Positions 30,276 through 39,722 of a stretch of 64,000 nt of DNA are shown here, piece by piece (position 1 is the stretch's first letter; every line of letters begins with the position of its first letter). The DNA lies in the NCBI GenBank assembly GCA_000733355.1, contig JNVV01000031.1, positions 4,993 to 68,992 on the forward strand, in the 5' to 3' direction. The position numbers and the translations under genes are program-made. The notes beneath the pieces are model-generated. The model worked only from the letters and a program-made list of their open reading frames with translations, was not told the origin of the DNA and searched no databases. This stretch comes from Falciphora oryzae (taxonomy: Eukaryota; Ascomycota; Sordariomycetes; Magnaporthales; Magnaporthaceae).

Positions 30276-33200
30276 TTAGCAGTTACTCATCCGCCTGCTC
30301 CGCCGCACCGCCTCTTGCCTCCGCTGCTCCGCCCTCCGCCTGCGCGCCGGCTGGTCGGCCCGCGCGGCAGCGGCCAGCGCCGCGGCCTCGCGCTCAATGT
30401 CCTCGAAGCCCCTGAGGTCCGCCATGAAGCGGCGCAGCCGCAGGCCCGTCTTGCCGCGGATCCACGCGTCGTAGTTCTCGTCGCACGCCGCCGCCAGGGC
30501 CAGCCGGAGGCCCTTGAGCACGTCGCGGTCGCTGATGTCGCGGTCGTGGCGGTCCACGGGCGGCTGATCGTTTTTTCTGTTTTTGGGTGGTGGTGGCGGC
30601 GGCTCTTGCTCGTCTACCTGGTCCTCCCAATCCGACTCTCCCTCCTCGTCGTCTCCGGGCCGCCGCCTCGTCTGCTTCGGCCCTGTGGCCGGTCTCTTTC
30701 CATCCGCACGGCCAAAATCCTCCTTGGGAGGAGGGGGAGGAGGGGCCCGTGATGAAATACTATCTCCTACCCTGGGCGTCCTCGCGGGGAGTGGCTGCCT
30801 GGAGGGCGCCGCGACACCTCGGCCCTGCCCCTCGTGCGCGGCAACTGGAGGTTCCTTGGTATTGTTGATCTCGCGTGTATCCTGCTCCTCTTTCTCCTTC
30901 TCGCAGACCAGACGACTGGCATCATCCAACTCGCGTAATTTGCTGATAACCCCGTCCAAAGCCTTCTCCAGTGATGAATCGGTAACGATGGCGTATTTCC
31001 ATGCATTAGGCAGTCTCGGCGGCGGTGAAGCGCCTCGGCTGCGGTGATGATCTGCGCGTAACGAAGTCGAATGTGGTAGTGGCTTTTCTATCTTCGTCCT
31101 AGACTCCGCTGCTGTACCTGATGCTCTAGTCACATCGGGATTCTGAGCTGCTCCTGTGGTGAACGGTTCTGTCTCGCTTGGGGTTTTTGGTAGCGGCTTA
31201 TTCACATTAAGAGTCGTGTCCGCGTCGGGGATCTCGGGCTCCTCAGGGATGGTCGTCGGTTGGGATCGGATGGCTGCCGAAATGCGTGATTCTCGGCCAC
31301 TGCTGCTCCTCCTGGTGTCTCGCCTCTGTGGTTCTGCGGGGAACGGCAGGCCATTTTTAGCTCTCGGTTCACCGTGATTCGTTTGAGCTCCCCTGTCATT
31401 GGCTTCTGTGCGGCCCCGAGACGGAGAAGAGCTACCAGTCTCTGTCTCTATGTATGCGACCATTGGCACCTTTCCCCTTTGTCTTGAGCTACTAGGATCT
31501 CGCCGGTTCGACTTGGCCTGATCGCGAGCCGCGCGGGTCCTTTGAGTTGGCCGGCCTGGACTTGCCGCTCTGGAAGCCGACTTGAGAGGTATCGGGGGCG
31601 CTCTGCACGTTCCACACAAACCAGGTGGTTCTCGGTCTGCGTCGTATAGATTCCTTCGACTCGGAGGGGGCCGTCGAGGATCTATGACCGCCCCGCTGGG
31701 CGGACGAATAAATCTCATCTCTCCGGGCTCCCTTATCGACACGCGAGCAGCGACGCGAGGAACAGGGGTTTGAGGACCATCAACAGGCCTACTAGAAGTT
31801 GCCTTTTTATCCACAGATGGTAGAGACTCTGTCTGCTTCTCGCACAGCCACGGCAGGATCTTGCGAGGAGATGTCGTGACATGTTGGGGGGTCACGGGCA
31901 CCGGATCCGCCGTGGGCCCTGTAATGCCACCGGGTAGTGTGCGCTGGATGCTGCAGGGGCTGCCAAAACTTCTATCCACCGATGGCTCCGGCAACAGTCC
32001 AGCTCCTGCTCCCTGCACTGCACCTTTACCCACATGTCCACTCGAAGGGGACAGGTGCGCGGGGGCGACACCAGGGTTTGCCACGCAACAGTCAGGCTTG
32101 TGAGCCGAGAACCGCCGCATCTGCTCTGCGGAGGTGACTGCCAACCCTGCCTCCTTGAATTCGCTGTGATAAGGAACGAGGGCGCTGACTGTCCGGAGAG
32201 AATCGCGAGATGGCGGCTCGGGTGGCGTGGACTCGGGCGGCTTCGGGTGGACCGACTGGTACCTCTGCAGCTCCCTTGTGAACCGATCGATCTTCTTCTT
32301 CTGGCTTGAGGACCTTGATGGTGCCTCAATCAGAATCGACGACCTCTCAGACTGCTCCGGAGTTGCAATGTCTGATAGGCGTTGCTGCTGTGACAGAGTC
32401 CTGGAGACTGTGCTCCAGACCTTTGGGTCGGCCAGCCCGAATCGCTTCTCCTGCTTGGAAGTCAGCGAGGGCACGACCGATACGTGCTCTCGCGACTTTC
32501 TGTGCGGTGTCCGGGCAGCACGTTGTCGGTCTTGCCCTCCCGTCAAACGCGTGTCGCGGTAACTGGCGCCGACTGGCTTCCTAGTGATAACGCTGTGTTT
32601 CTGGGCGGGCAGGCGAGCGTTCTCCTTGGATGATACGTGGCCGTCGTAGCCGTGGTCCAGGGGTCCCACGTGGGCGTACTCGGTCGAGAAGCGTGCTGGT
32701 GTGGAAGCGCCGTGTCCATGAGCATGCGCGCCCGAGTTGGCTTGCGGTTCGGGCACGGTCGCCCAGCGGACGACGTCTGCTTGTTCGTCGGGAACCTGCA
32801 TTAGCGAGTACTGCCCGCCCTGAGGCTGAGACGACACCATGGGCTTTCGAGATGTCGAGCCATTATCGTCAATGGGGAGCAGCAACGGTATAGGATGACT
32901 GATATCGGCTGGCTTGATGCGTTGGTGACCATGGGAGGCGGCGCCATCCTTCGGGCTGAGTATGTGGCCAACCCAGGTCTGGAAGCCCTTTGCTTTCCTA
33001 TTAACCGAGCCCCAGGCCAGCGCATGACCACTCCGCCCCTGGCCGCCAGAGGGCGACTTGCCGCTGCTGGGCCTGTGCTTCCTGTGTTTCCTGCCCTTTC
33101 CGGGTGTGCGGGCCTTGACGGCTCGGGAGCGGGCGCCGCCGGCAAGAGAGGCGGCGCTAGAGGAGGACCTGTTGAACGAGACCCTGACCCCACTCCGGCG

Positions 33201-33380
33201 CCGTTTCCTTATGACATTCCGCTGGCGGTGCGGCCGTTTGGCAGACGATGACCCGACTGGCGAGGCCTGGAGCAGCGACTTGGGTCGGCGGGCGGTCACG
33301 GCGGGCGATGGGCGTGACGAGACAGTCCTGGGGCTGGCAGCGGCGTCGCGAGGGGAACCACCCAGGTTGAAGCCGAATTT
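30276..33380 (-). CDS. Large basic, disordered protein of unknown function (5' end unresolved)
   Basis: An open frame of more than 1000 codons, unrecognised. It runs in phase from about 33380 (KFGFNLGGSPRDAAAS) to the stop at 30276 but has no ATG before about residue 155 (MVSSQPQGGQYSLM). An ATG at about 33437 opens MDDACIQLNLEGKFASF in a different phase, so either an intron or a one-base assembly error at a TTTT run (about 33384) separates it. The protein is rich in Arg, Ser and Pro, with a SH3-ligand-like PPPPPPK (twice) and an RKRRRSGVRVSF nuclear-type signal near the start. The C-terminus looks folded: SSLEKALDGVISKLRELDDASRLV and DISDRDVLKGLRLALAAACDENYDAWIRGKTGLRLRRFMADLRGFE, ending in an Arg-rich helix. 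Codon use matches neighbouring genes, so it is probably real. Confidence 0.72.
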   Translation of the reverse strand, partial: KFGFNLGGSPRDAAASPRTVSSRPSPAVTARRPKSLLQASPVGSSSAKRPHRQRNVIRKRRRSGVRVSFNRSSSSAASLAGGARSRAVKARTPGKGRKHRKHRPSSGKSPSGGQGRSGHALAWGSVNRKAKGFQTWVGHILSPKDGAASHGHQRIKPADISHPIPLLLPIDDNGSTSRKPMVSSQPQGGQYSLMQVPDEQADVVRWATVPEPQANSGAHAHGHGASTPARFSTEYAHVGPLDHGYDGHVSSKENARLPAQKHSVITRKPVGASYRDTRLTGGQDRQRAARTPHRKSREHVSVVPSLTSKQEKRFGLADPKVWSTVSRTLSQQQRLSDIATPEQSERSSILIEAPSRSSSQKKKIDRFTRELQRYQSVHPKPPESTPPEPPSRDSLRTVSALVPYHSEFKEAGLAVTSAEQMRRFSAHKPDCCVANPGVAPAHLSPSSGHVGKGAVQGAGAGLLPEPSVDRSFGSPCSIQRTLPGGITGPTADPVPVTPQHVTTSPRKILPWLCEKQTESLPSVDKKATSSRPVDGPQTPVPRVAARVSIREPGEMRFIRPPSGAVIDPRRPPPSRRNLYDADREPPGLCGTCRAPPIPLKSASRAASPGRPTQRTRAARDQAKSNRRDPSSSRQRGKVPMVAYIETETGSSSPSRGRTEANDRGAQTNHGEPRAKNGLPFPAEPQRRDTRRSSSGRESRISAAIRSQPTTIPEEPEIPDADTTLNVNKPLPKTPSETEPFTTGAAQNPDVTRASGTAAESRTKIEKPLPHSTSLRADHHRSRGASPPPRLPNAWKYAIVTDSSLEKALDGVISKLRELDDASRLVCEKEKEEQDTREINNTKEPPVAAHEGQGRGVAAPSRQPLPARTPRVGDSISSRAPPPPPPKEDFGRADGKRPATGPKQTRRRPGDDEEGESDWEDQVDEQEPPPPPPKNRKNDQPPVDRHDRDISDRDVLKGLRLALAAACDENYDAWIRGKTGLRLRRFMADLRGFEDIEREAAALAAAARADQPARRRRAEQRRQEAVRRSRRMSNC

Positions 33381-33863
33381 AGGAAAATGATGCGAACTTC
33401 CCTTCTAAGTTAAGTTGAATGCAGGCATCGTCCATTATTCCAAAAAGGCCGATTCCAAAAAAGAGGTGTAGGTAGACAAGTGCCCGCCCTTGGCCCAGAG
33501 CCTGCCGAGGCCAGAAACGAAACAATGATGATGGGTCGAGCAAGAGGTGCTGAGGCACCTCTGTCCCTTGGATTTCTAATTATTGTTTTTTTGCCTGACT
33601 TAGAGCCGGGAAAAAATGGAGATTTGGTAGGCAGCCACCTGGATAGGCAGAACCTAGTCCTGAGAGAGAAAGCGCGCCCCGTCGTGACGCAGGAGAAGCT
33701 CCATGGATGGAAGGCAGAACAGCAATCCGGAAGCGGCCGAGAGGTTCATGGGCAGTTGCGACCTCGGCCAGGGCTGGCTGGACGTAGATGGCTGAACCCA
33801 GGACCCAAGGCCGCGGGAGCGGATTCTTCACCGGCGGGCACCCATTCTTGCCACTCACCTCCA
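33381..33863. other. Intergenic between the unknown protein gene and SDHAF1
   Basis: About 480 bp. It holds the upstream region and unresolved 5' end of the unknown gene and the 3' flank of SDHAF1. A TAGGTAG motif occurs at 33469-33475. No other gene is supported. Confidence 0.5.
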
Positions 33864-34100
33864 TCACCTGATGCTCACGATGCCCGGCGCCGAGTACGTC
33901 TCGAGCTGTCGGCGGCCTTTCCGTAGCAGGTACTCGACGGCCGAAAAGTCACGCTTGTCTATGGCCAGGTTCTTCTCGAACTCGGCTCTCGCAAAAGCAT
34001 GGAAGTGAGGGCGAGCAGACTCTGGCTTTTTGCGGATCTCGCGCAGGGTGCTGCGGTAGAGGGCCAGAACCTCCTTTTGCAGGCCAGAGAGACGGGTCAT
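33864..34100 (-). CDS. SDHAF1: Succinate dehydrogenase assembly factor 1 (SDHAF1/Sdh6), LYR protein
   Basis: Single exon, 78 residues, the usual length of fungal Sdh6. It begins MTRLSGLQKEVLALYRSTLREIRKK, with the LYR tripeptide at residues 14-16 that recruits the iron-sulfur transfer machinery. It continues HFHAFARAEFEKNLAIDKRDFSAVEYLLRKGRRQLETY, the conserved second half of the SDHAF1 family. It acts in the mitochondrial matrix, helping Fe-S cluster insertion into the SdhB subunit of complex II. The stop TGA overlaps a possible donor (CAG|GTGATG), so a short further exon cannot be excluded, but the family normally ends here. The gene is head-to-head with a FAHD2-like gene. Confidence 0.9.
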   Translation of the reverse strand: MTRLSGLQKEVLALYRSTLREIRKKPESARPHFHAFARAEFEKNLAIDKRDFSAVEYLLRKGRRQLETYSAPGIVSIR

Positions 34101-34819
34101 GGCGAAGGATTTGGAAAGACGAGTCCTGTAAAGTCGTCCCAGGTTCAGAAAGACCTCAATGGCGTCATTGGGCGCTCGGGAAAGAGATATCGCGAAAAGG
34201 TGTTGAAAAAGTTACGCTCCACAAAATTAAGCCCATGAGCACAGCTTCGAGCGGCGACTGGGCTGCTTGGGCATCCGCCGTGCCAATCACCAGCTGAGCT
34301 TCCCCTCCTTGACGTCACGGCGTGCTGCGCGAGCCCAGTGGGCCCAGCGAGACGCTAGCTTTCCAGGGGAATCGGGAGGTATTTACATCAGATGCATTGA
34401 CTGCTTCTGATGTTGCTCCCTGTCGGCATTGATAGTTCTTCCGACCTCCTATTCCTCCTTCGTTCCCAATTGATATTTTTTTCCTGTTCAGAAGGCTTCA
34501 GCTATCAGTCGCAAAGCCCTGTCATTTAGTATGAATTTCCAAACAGACAAACGGTCACAGGCGCTCTTGTAGCATCTCACGTATGAACATGGTCTCTTTC
34601 CCCAATCCAAATTCGAATACCTCCCATCTTTTTCCTGCTGCACTGAGCGAACCAACCGGTGTTTAGCCGCCCAACTTTACTCCGCAAAATGTACCCCAGA
34701 CAAGCCCTCTCAGCAAACTCGCCGCTCCACTCGCGATAAAAGATGCCGAGGGTGTTCCGCATGTAGCCCGGGCACCTATTCGGTCGGACTTCTTGGCAAC
34801 TGGAGGTGCTTGATAAGAG
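34101..34819. promoter_or_regulatory. Shared upstream region of SDHAF1 (minus) and FAHD2-like (plus)
   Basis: A 719 bp divergent region with no other gene. The middle is T- and C-rich (about 34390-34500). It may allow co-expression of two mitochondrial genes linked to complex II. Confidence 0.5.
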
Positions 34820-36103
34820 ATGATGAACGTCTCCTCTTTGATGACGCGGAGGCTCGCAAGAGCTGCAGCGACCCAGGCATTTCACCCCTTTCCGAATCCT
34901 CGATCAAGATCATACAGCAGCAAAATGCCAGCATTCTCCGTGAGTGCAAAGGACTGCCTCGAGAGATTGGGGGGTTCTATCACACAGCTGACACATTATT
35001 CCTATAACAGCTCCTTGTCCGCTTCGTGGCCGACGATGGCCGCACGTACTATGGAGACGCCATTCTGCCCGGGGGGACGACGGACATGGCCAAAGCAAAG
35101 CAGGCGCGCGTCATCGAGGGCGACATCTTTGGCGAGCATCGAGTGACGGACCGTATCGCCGTTGTCGGCAAGCTCTTGTCTCCGCTCGCGCCTGAGCATG
35201 TCCGGACCGTTAGGTGTCTCGGGCTCAACTATGCTCTGCACGCCAAGGAGGTACCTACCTGCTCGCCCGGCTTGCTATCCTCTGCGTTCTTTATACGACA
35301 GCTTATACAGACTTGCGGCTTCTAGTCGAACCTGCCAATCCCTCAGTATCCGGTGCTCTTTGTAGGTTGGAATCATAATCATCATCTCATAACTGCCGTC
35401 CTCGAAGAAGGCACGAGTGGGGCGTTGACATGTTCGGGGCGGATGATACAAACAGTACAAGCCGGCCACGTCTCTCTCCGGCCCCTCTGACCCGATTCCC
35501 GTTCACCCGATGGCACAAGAGGGCACCGGCCTGGATTACGAATGCGAGCTTGTCGTCGTGATAGGCAAGGAATGTGCCGACGTTGATGAGGCGGATGCTC
35601 TAGACCATGTTCTTGGCTACGCTGTAGGCAACGACGTCTCTCACCGGGACTGGCAAAGTAAGTGCGACGGCGACCTTGTGTCTCGGAACCCGAGCTAGAT
35701 TGACACTTCTGTCCCCATAGTCAAACGCGGAGGCGGCCAGTGGTCGCTGGGCAAGGGCTTCGACGGCTGGGCACCCTACGGGCCGGGCATCGTCAGCCGC
35801 GAGCTGCTCAAGGACCCGCAGGCGCTGCAGATCTCGACGAAGGTCAACGGGCAGACGGTGCAGGAGAGCAGCACGGCCGACATGATCTTCAAGGTCGCGC
35901 AGACCATTGCGTTCCTGAGCCGCGGCACGACGCTGCTGCCGGGCGACTTGATCTGGACGGGCACTCCGCAGGGCGTCGGTATGGGCCGCAAGCCGCAGCT
36001 GTGGCTCAGGGACGGGGACATCGTCGAGGTCGCGCTCGAGGGCGTCGGGTCCTGCACCAACAGGGTTGTGTTTGGCAAGGGCAGGAGCCAGGCTAAGCTC
36101 TGA
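34820..36103 (+). CDS. FAHD2-like fumarylacetoacetate hydrolase-domain protein, probably mitochondrial
   Basis: Five exons: 34820-34939, 35011-35250, 35326-35361 (36 nt), 35456-35657 and 35721-36103, joined to 326 residues. The N-terminus MMNVSSLMTRRLARAAATQ and RSRSYSSKMPAFS looks like a mitochondrial presequence, and MPAFS at residue 36 offers a second, cytosolic start. The FAH domain is complete: RCLGLNYALHAKE, PQYPVLFYKPATSLSGP, GLDYECELVVVIGKE with the metal-binding acidic pair, GNDVSHRDWQ, GQWSLGKGFDGWAPYGP, VNGQTVQESSTADMIFK, and LPGDLIWTGTPQGVGMGRKP. The order and the RKP ending of the last motif match FAHD2 rather than fumarylacetoacetase. FAHD2 homologs (OAT1) are reported to convert enol-oxaloacetate to the keto form, relieving succinate dehydrogenase. 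Acylpyruvase or oxaloacetate decarboxylase (FAHD1-type) activity is the alternative. Confidence 0.9.
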
Positions 36104-36638
36104 AAAGGGGAAGGGAGCTGGCGGGTTGGGGAGCTGGGGTTCCGGTGTCATCACCGAAGCTGCAGTCGTCGGTGATCCTTCGTGGACCCGAGATTCGAGG
36201 CTGAGCACCGGAACTTCACTATTGGGCTATTGGGAACCCCCGTCTTAAGGACTGGCACAGCCTCATCGGCGTGCATACTGGCTTGAGCTCGAGCGCTGGG
36301 CGCGCCTAGCCAGCAAACAGTCGACACGCTACTAGGCTAAAACACGAAGGCAGGGGACGACTTCACTCAGCCCAAACAACCAGAGCATTCGCCAAGTGGC
36401 CAACGCTCCTAGGCGGGGGTAACACTCTATTCCGGGGCGGCGATCAAGCAACGTTGGCTCGCCTCGCAAACACAGCCATCCTTTGTCGCACAGCACAGCC
36501 TCCCCCGTACCATTCGTAGACAAATCACAGGTGCACAGTTGCAACGCTAAAACGTATTATTATCGAGGTTTTGTCTATCCGTCGCGTGATCTAGACGATT
36601 GGCCATTGTGGGCAAGGTGGCTTTTACGTGGGCGCTGC
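36104..36638. other. Convergent 3' flanks of FAHD2-like and flavin oxidase genes
   Basis: About 535 bp between convergent stops. No gene, repeat or RNA is supported. Confidence 0.6.
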
Positions 36639-38258
36639 TCAGGCGGGCAGCCTGATACCGCCACCCTGCTGCTTCTGGAAGAAGCCCTTGGGGTCGTACT
36701 TGGCCGAGACCTGCTTGAGGAAGGCGACGTTCTCGGGGCCGTAGCTGTCGACGGCGTCCTGGGTGGGGTCGACGTAGTTGATGTACTGCCACTCGCGCAT
36801 GACGCCGATGGACTGGGCGTAGTCGGCCAGCTCGGTCTTGAACTGGAGCGAGCGCTCGTGCAGCAGCTTCTCCTGCTCGGGCGTCTCGACGGTGCAGGCG
36901 AGCAGCCACTGGAGCGAGTCGCCGTCGACGCGATCCATGCCCATGACGTTGCCGCCCTTGGCCTGGCCGAGTTCGAAGAAGACCTTGGGCATGGGCTGGA
37001 ACAGGCTCTGGGTGGCCAGCTGGTCGGCGGGCACGACCTTGAGCATGTCGGCGACGAAGCCGGCGTTGAGCTCGGCGGCCTTGTCGATGACGCGGACGTC
37101 GTTCTCAAAGGTCAGGGTGAACCAGACGTTGCGCTTGCTGGCCGGGAGCAGGTAGGCGTCGACGAGCTGGTCGACCCTGCGCGTGGTGAAGTCGTTGAAG
37201 AGCTGGGTCGTCTGGAGGGCCTCGGTGAAGGCGGGACCGTTGGCGACGCCGTCGGTGTCGATCAGGAACTGGGCAACGACGGGCTCCTTGCCGATGGAAG
37301 GGTTGTAGGTCCAGTTGATGAGGTAGGCGGCGCCGGGGTTCTTGCGGGCGTTGGTGGTGAAGCTGACCATGGACTTGGCGACGGCGGCACCCTGCGACAC
37401 GTTGTTCATGCGGGCACCGCCCCAGACGGGGGCGCTGGGGAAGGTGAAGAGGTCGAAGCGGGTGACGATGCCGAAGTTGCCCCAGCCGCCCTTGAGGGCC
37501 TTGAACAGGTCCGCGTTCTCGTCCTTGTTGACGTTGACGATGCGGCCGTCGGCGAGGACGACCTCGGCGTTGATGATGTTGTCGCAGCCGAAGCCGTACT
37601 TGCCCGTGTAGTACGAGTTGCCGCCGCCCGTGAGGAAGCCGCCGATGCCGACGTTGCCGTCGCGGCCGCCGACGACGGCGACGCCGTGCTGGAGCTCGAG
37701 GTCCTTGAGCACAGTGCCCCAGCGGCTGGCGGGCAGGACCGAGGCCAGCTTGGTGTCGGGGTTGTAGGTGGCGCCGACGAAGTGGGCGCTCAGGTCGATC
37801 TCGACACCGCCATCGACGTTGTTGCCGCCGGCCCAGTGGCTGTGGCCGCGGCTGCGGATGGCGAACTTGGCCTTGGGGGTCTTTTGCAGGACCTGGAGCA
37901 CGATCGACACCTCGGCGGCATCCTTCGGGGTGACGATGCAGGCGGGCGCCAGGCGGGCCGAGGCAGACCACAGGCTGTTGATCCGCTCCGTGTACGCGGC
38001 ATCACCCGGCTTCAGGATGGGGTCTTGGAGACCCGCAGCCTCGAGGGCAGCACACTGTTGGCCGAGCACAAGCGAGGAAGTTAGCGGGACTTGACTTCAC
38101 CTCGAGTCTGGTACGCCCACTGGCCAAAACAGGGGAGATGGTGAGGGGCAGCAGCGATGCCAAGCACGTACCGGGTTCTTATGGGAGCATGGGCCAGCTG
38201 AGACGGTCATGGTGGATATGAGCGTAACAATGGCGGACAGCACAGTCCGGGAAAACAT
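36639..38258 (-). CDS. Secreted FAD-linked oxidase, berberine bridge enzyme-like
   Basis: Two exons on the minus strand, 38172-38258 and 36639-38054 (500 residues). The first exon is almost only a signal peptide (MFSRTVLSAIVTLISTMTVSAG). The second starts CAALEAAGLQD. The PCMH FAD-binding domain shows ACIVTPKDAAEVSIVLQ, FAIRSRGHSHWAGG (the GHS histidine is the expected covalent FAD anchor) and VVGGRDGNVGIGGFLTGGG, then GFGCDNIINAEVVLADG, where a Cys lies near where bicovalent BBE-like oxidases attach FAD. The substrate domain follows (WGNFGIVTRFDLFTF, YLINWTYNP), and the BBE C-terminal motif is YINYVDPTQDAVDSYGPEN, FLKQVSAKYDPKGFF. The substrate is unknown. Relatives oxidise sugars or alkaloid-like compounds outside the cell. 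No biosynthetic cluster surrounds it. Confidence 0.92.
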
Positions 38259-39722
38259 GGCTGCGGAGTGCCTGGCGAAGGCCCCGTGTAAATAGTACAG
38301 ACCAGTGCAAGCCAAGACAAAGGGGACCCCGTGACTCGCGACCGGGGAGCTGCAGGTCTGCAACTGCGACTGCAACCGCGTCTGTAACACTGCAACTGCA
38401 ACAGCTCGGGCGGGACAAAACCAGGAGGCAAACGGGAAAAAGAGTGTAATACAGCGAGATGCTGTTAGTTGGATAGGTTCGCCGTGGTTGGGAAAGAAGG
38501 CTCATGCAGCCACTCGGGGGAGACCCTGGGCTTTTCTACCACGCTTCTGTGGATGAGACATTCGCCTCGCATGGTTGTAGTGGATGGCGCGGGCTCATGT
38601 GCTAGGGTATGGCTCCCCAAAATGTCTAGACATCCACTCAATAGTTTCGATATTCCCAGTTCCTCAGATGGGGTTATTAGCATCATGTGGACGGGTGGAC
38701 TCTATCTGCCTGCTGTGCGGACGCGTCGGTGTTTCTCTCGTGGTCCGGTCCCGATATCTGGGTGGCGTCTCCAGCCATCCCTTTTCCACAAAGGCCCAAG
38801 AGGAACCAAAGGAGCGGGAGTGAGCGAGCCGTCCTCGGCGCTAGGCTGTAATTGGCAACCTGCCGACGTCTGACCCACCTGTGCCACGCGACGTTCAACG
38901 TCAACCGAATTGAGGCTCTGTTCTTCTGGGGAATTTAGCTAGCTCGCACCAGATCGAGCAAAAGAAGTTCCAGATGCGACCACCATGGAACCTTCGGCGA
39001 CGAGGCACGCACCCCGCGGACGTTAGGTATTCGACGCAAGCTTGCCGATACAAGCAAGGCTCAGGACCTGGCCGGCAGATTCGAAAAAGTCAAGGCATCG
39101 CGCCCCTTTTCAACCCTCCATTTCCACGACTCGCTCGTGCTCCTCGCCCTCTTCCCCACTCGCCCACAGAGGCCCCCTATGCCAAGTTTTTCCGTTTCCC
39201 AAGACACCCGCAATGAGCCAGGGGTACTAAAAGAAGGGTAGAAGGGAAGAAAACTCTATCTTATAGCAATCAAACGGTATTCGGCTAGAATGCTACCCAC
39301 TCTGCACGAAAGAATCATACGCCATGAGTCGCTACCCGATGTGACAGGTCCAGACACAGGGTAGAAATGGGGGACAATGTCTGCTGGCACCTGTCAGAGA
39401 GACACAATCCGTAGGATCGGTTCACAAGACTGTTGCATCGCCTAGGGCAACCCTGCAAGAATTATGCCGGGCCAAGGTCTTTGCTTCTTGTCCCAGATTT
39501 CACGGGATCAAGTGGCGCGTGGCGGTGTTGACAGCAAAGACGGTACGGGCACGCGGCGATCCCCTCAAATACCCGTGCCAGGAACGTCACTAGCGCTTAC
39601 GAATGCCAGGGCACGTCGGCACTTCCCTCTCGTTCCCCCCATTTAGTCGTCTTCTTCCCGTCCAGCGTCGTCTCGCGCAACCCGCCTTGGCTTTTCTCCT
39701 AGGCGCATAGCGACCGCCCGAC
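38259..39722. other. Intergenic between the flavin oxidase and Pth11-like genes (both promoters)
   Basis: About 1.46 kb upstream of both neighbours. Sequence composition is mixed, with no long open frame of protein-like composition. No TATA box, tRNA or repeat is convincing. Confidence 0.55.

Noticed and set aside
36483..38084. A 533-codon open frame on the plus strand opposite the flavin oxidase
   Set aside because: It is a GC-rich shadow of the oxidase on the other strand. The minus-strand protein has complete FAD-binding and BBE motifs, a signal peptide and an in-phase intron. The plus frame is low-complexity Val/Asp/Gly and matches no fold.
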